Positions 12,294 through 13,510 of a stretch of DNA of 13,510 nt are shown piece after piece. The translations under genes were made by a program, and so were the position numbers. Position 1 is the stretch's first letter. Every line of letters begins with the position of its first letter. The notes below the pieces were generated by a model, which was not told the DNA's origin, made no database searches, and worked only from the letters and a program-made list of their open reading frames with translations. Source of the stretch: Prochloron sp. SP5CPC1 (GTDB taxonomy: Bacteria > Cyanobacteriota > Cyanobacteriia > Cyanobacteriales > Prochloraceae); contig JACONB010000151.1 in the NCBI GenBank assembly GCA_014323965.1, forward strand, positions 1 to 13,510, in the 5' to 3' direction.

Positions 12294-13510
12294 TTATCCC
12301 AATAACTCCTTAGCCTTAGCTAAAACGTTATCCACAGTGTAGCCGAATTTCTCCAAAGCAAGACCACCAGGGGCAGAAACCCCAAAGCGCTCGATACTAA
12401 TAGTTGCTCCTTCGCTACCCACATAGCGATACCAGCCAAAGCTACTACCAGCTTCCACAACCAGCCGTTTGGTAACCGCTTTTGGTAACACAGACTCCTG
12501 ATAAGCCTCATCCTGCATCTCGAATAACTCCCAGCTAGGCATGGAAACAACCCGAACCTTCTTCCCTTCACTGCGCAACTTTTCCCCAGCTGCAACACAA
12601 AGTTGGGTTTCGCTCCCAGTACCAATGAGAATTAGTTCCGGGGTTCCTTCACTATCGCTCAGGATATAAGCTCCCTTGGTGGTTCCTTCAATGCTACTAC
12701 CAGCTAAATTAGGTAAACCTTGGCGAGACAATGCTAAAAGACTAGGAGTTTTCTCCAACTCAATAGCTGCCTTATATGCTCCAGAAGTCTCATTTCCATC
12801 AGCGGGACGAATTACTACTAAGTTGGGAATCGCCCGTAAAGTAGGAATATGCTCAATGGGTTGGTGAGTAGGACCATCTTCTCCCAGAGCTACAGAATCG
12901 TGGGTCATTACCCAAATAACCTTGGCTTGAGAGAGGGCTGAAAGGCGAATAGCACCCCGCATGTAGTCGGTAAACACGAGGAAAGTAGCCCCATAGGGAA
13001 TTAAACCGGAATTATGGAGGGCAATACCGTTACAAATTGCTCCCATACCGTGTTCCCGCACCCCGAAGCGGAGGTTGCGATTTTCGTAGCTACCCCGCTG
13101 GAAATCCCCACAGCATTTGAGCAGGGTTTTGTTGGAGGGAGCTAAGTCAGCGGAACCCCCAATTAATTCGGGCAATACTGGGGCGATGGCGTTCAAGGTT
13201 GCTCCCGATTGATTCCGAGTAGCATCCTTTTTGGATTCAGGAGTATAAGTGGGCAAGCAAGAATCCCAATTTTCCGGCAGTTTGCCACTCAACATCCGTT
13301 CTAAGAGAGCACCATCTTCGGGGTACTTGGTTTTGTACTGAGCAAAAAGCTGATTCCATTCTGCTTCGTAGCTTGCACCCCTGTCTACTGCCTTGCGAAA
13401 ATGGTTCAGAGCATCTACTGGAACCTCAAAGGGAGGATATTCCCAACCCAGATTATCCCTGGTAGCCTGCACTTCATTCCCACCGAGAGCAGCACCGTGA
13501 ACTCCGTGGG
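12294..13510 (-). CDS. tkt: Transketolase, C-terminal part (5' end outside window)
   Basis: A thiamine-diphosphate enzyme of the Calvin cycle and pentose phosphate pathway that moves two-carbon units between sugar phosphates; cytosolic. The frame is open to the right edge (residues before the GTG at 13470-13472 read H-G-V-H-G-A-A-L-G-G-N-E and continue the family match), so the N-terminal ThDP-pyrophosphate domain lies outside. Visible are EVQATRDNLGW, GGSADLAPSNKT, and RFGVREHGMG, whose Glu (codon 13053-13055) is the catalytic acid that activates ThDP. The transketolase pyrimidine-domain stretch THDSVALGEDGPTHQPIEH and the C-terminal domain to AKELLG follow. A typical family member is about 670 residues; about 405 are present here. 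No intrinsic terminator is clear after the stop. Confidence 0.96.
   Translation of the reverse strand, partial: HGVHGAALGGNEVQATRDNLGWEYPPFEVPVDALNHFRKAVDRGASYEAEWNQLFAQYKTKYPEDGALLERMLSGKLPENWDSCLPTYTPESKKDATRNQSGATLNAIAPVLPELIGGSADLAPSNKTLLKCCGDFQRGSYENRNLRFGVREHGMGAICNGIALHNSGLIPYGATFLVFTDYMRGAIRLSALSQAKVIWVMTHDSVALGEDGPTHQPIEHIPTLRAIPNLVVIRPADGNETSGAYKAAIELEKTPSLLALSRQGLPNLAGSSIEGTTKGAYILSDSEGTPELILIGTGSETQLCVAAGEKLRSEGKKVRVVSMPSWELFEMQDEAYQESVLPKAVTKRLVVEAGSSFGWYRYVGSEGATISIERFGVSAPGGLALEKFGYTVDNVLAKAKELLG

Overview
The window is a stretch of cyanobacterial chromosome. The heme oxygenase is almost residue-for-residue the cyanobacterial Ho1 type. A DUF98-type chorismate lyase, a GH100 neutral/alkaline invertase, HIP1 octamers (GCGATCGC at 591-598 and 8494-8501) and short cyanobacterial intergenic repeats (the CTCTGCGCCTCTGCGG and GTAGGTTGGGT families) point the same way. 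I cannot name a species; the repeat load and the Rpn-like, Uma2 and PD-(D/E)XK genes suggest a repeat-rich, possibly filamentous lineage.

Left part (1-4804): the 3' end of an Rpn/YhgA-like gene runs in from the left edge. An SDR oxidoreductase (minus) and a GH100 invertase (plus) follow, divergent, with start codons only about 29 bp apart. After a 78-bp nested inverted-repeat element come a DUF98 chorismate lyase gene (4-hydroxybenzoate for plastoquinone) and an unrecognised, probably all-helical 321-residue protein. The 273 bp before that last gene carry repeated short motifs that look like a control region.

Middle part (4740-9420): a secreted M48 metalloprotease with N-terminal TPR-like helices overlaps the unknown gene tail to tail by 65 bp. 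It is divergent from ho1 (heme to biliverdin, the first step to phycobilins). Next come a PD-(D/E)XK-like protein, a 381-bp gene-free stretch full of repeats (including an expanded copy of the 78-bp element and a decayed copy of the start of the next gene), a Uma2-family gene and a hotdog acyl-CoA thioesterase.

Right part (9482-13510): a nucleotide-signal immune-type module. On the minus strand, a protein with an N-terminal TIR-like region and a C-terminal TIR domain is followed, with a 17-bp overlap and a frame change, by a SLOG-domain protein. I judge these to be two halves of what is normally one TIR-SLOG polypeptide, split where the end of the TIR domain should be. Divergent from them by 84 bp is a stand-alone TIR-like protein of the ThsB (DUF1863/MTH538) type. 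A ThsB-like signal maker beside a SLOG-bearing TIR effector resembles Thoeris anti-phage defence, with a TIR effector in place of the SIR2 effector. This is the most interesting part of the window. A 54-bp direct repeat (50/54 identical) lies on each side of the thioesterase-plus-defence segment. The window ends inside a transketolase gene (minus) that runs off the right edge.
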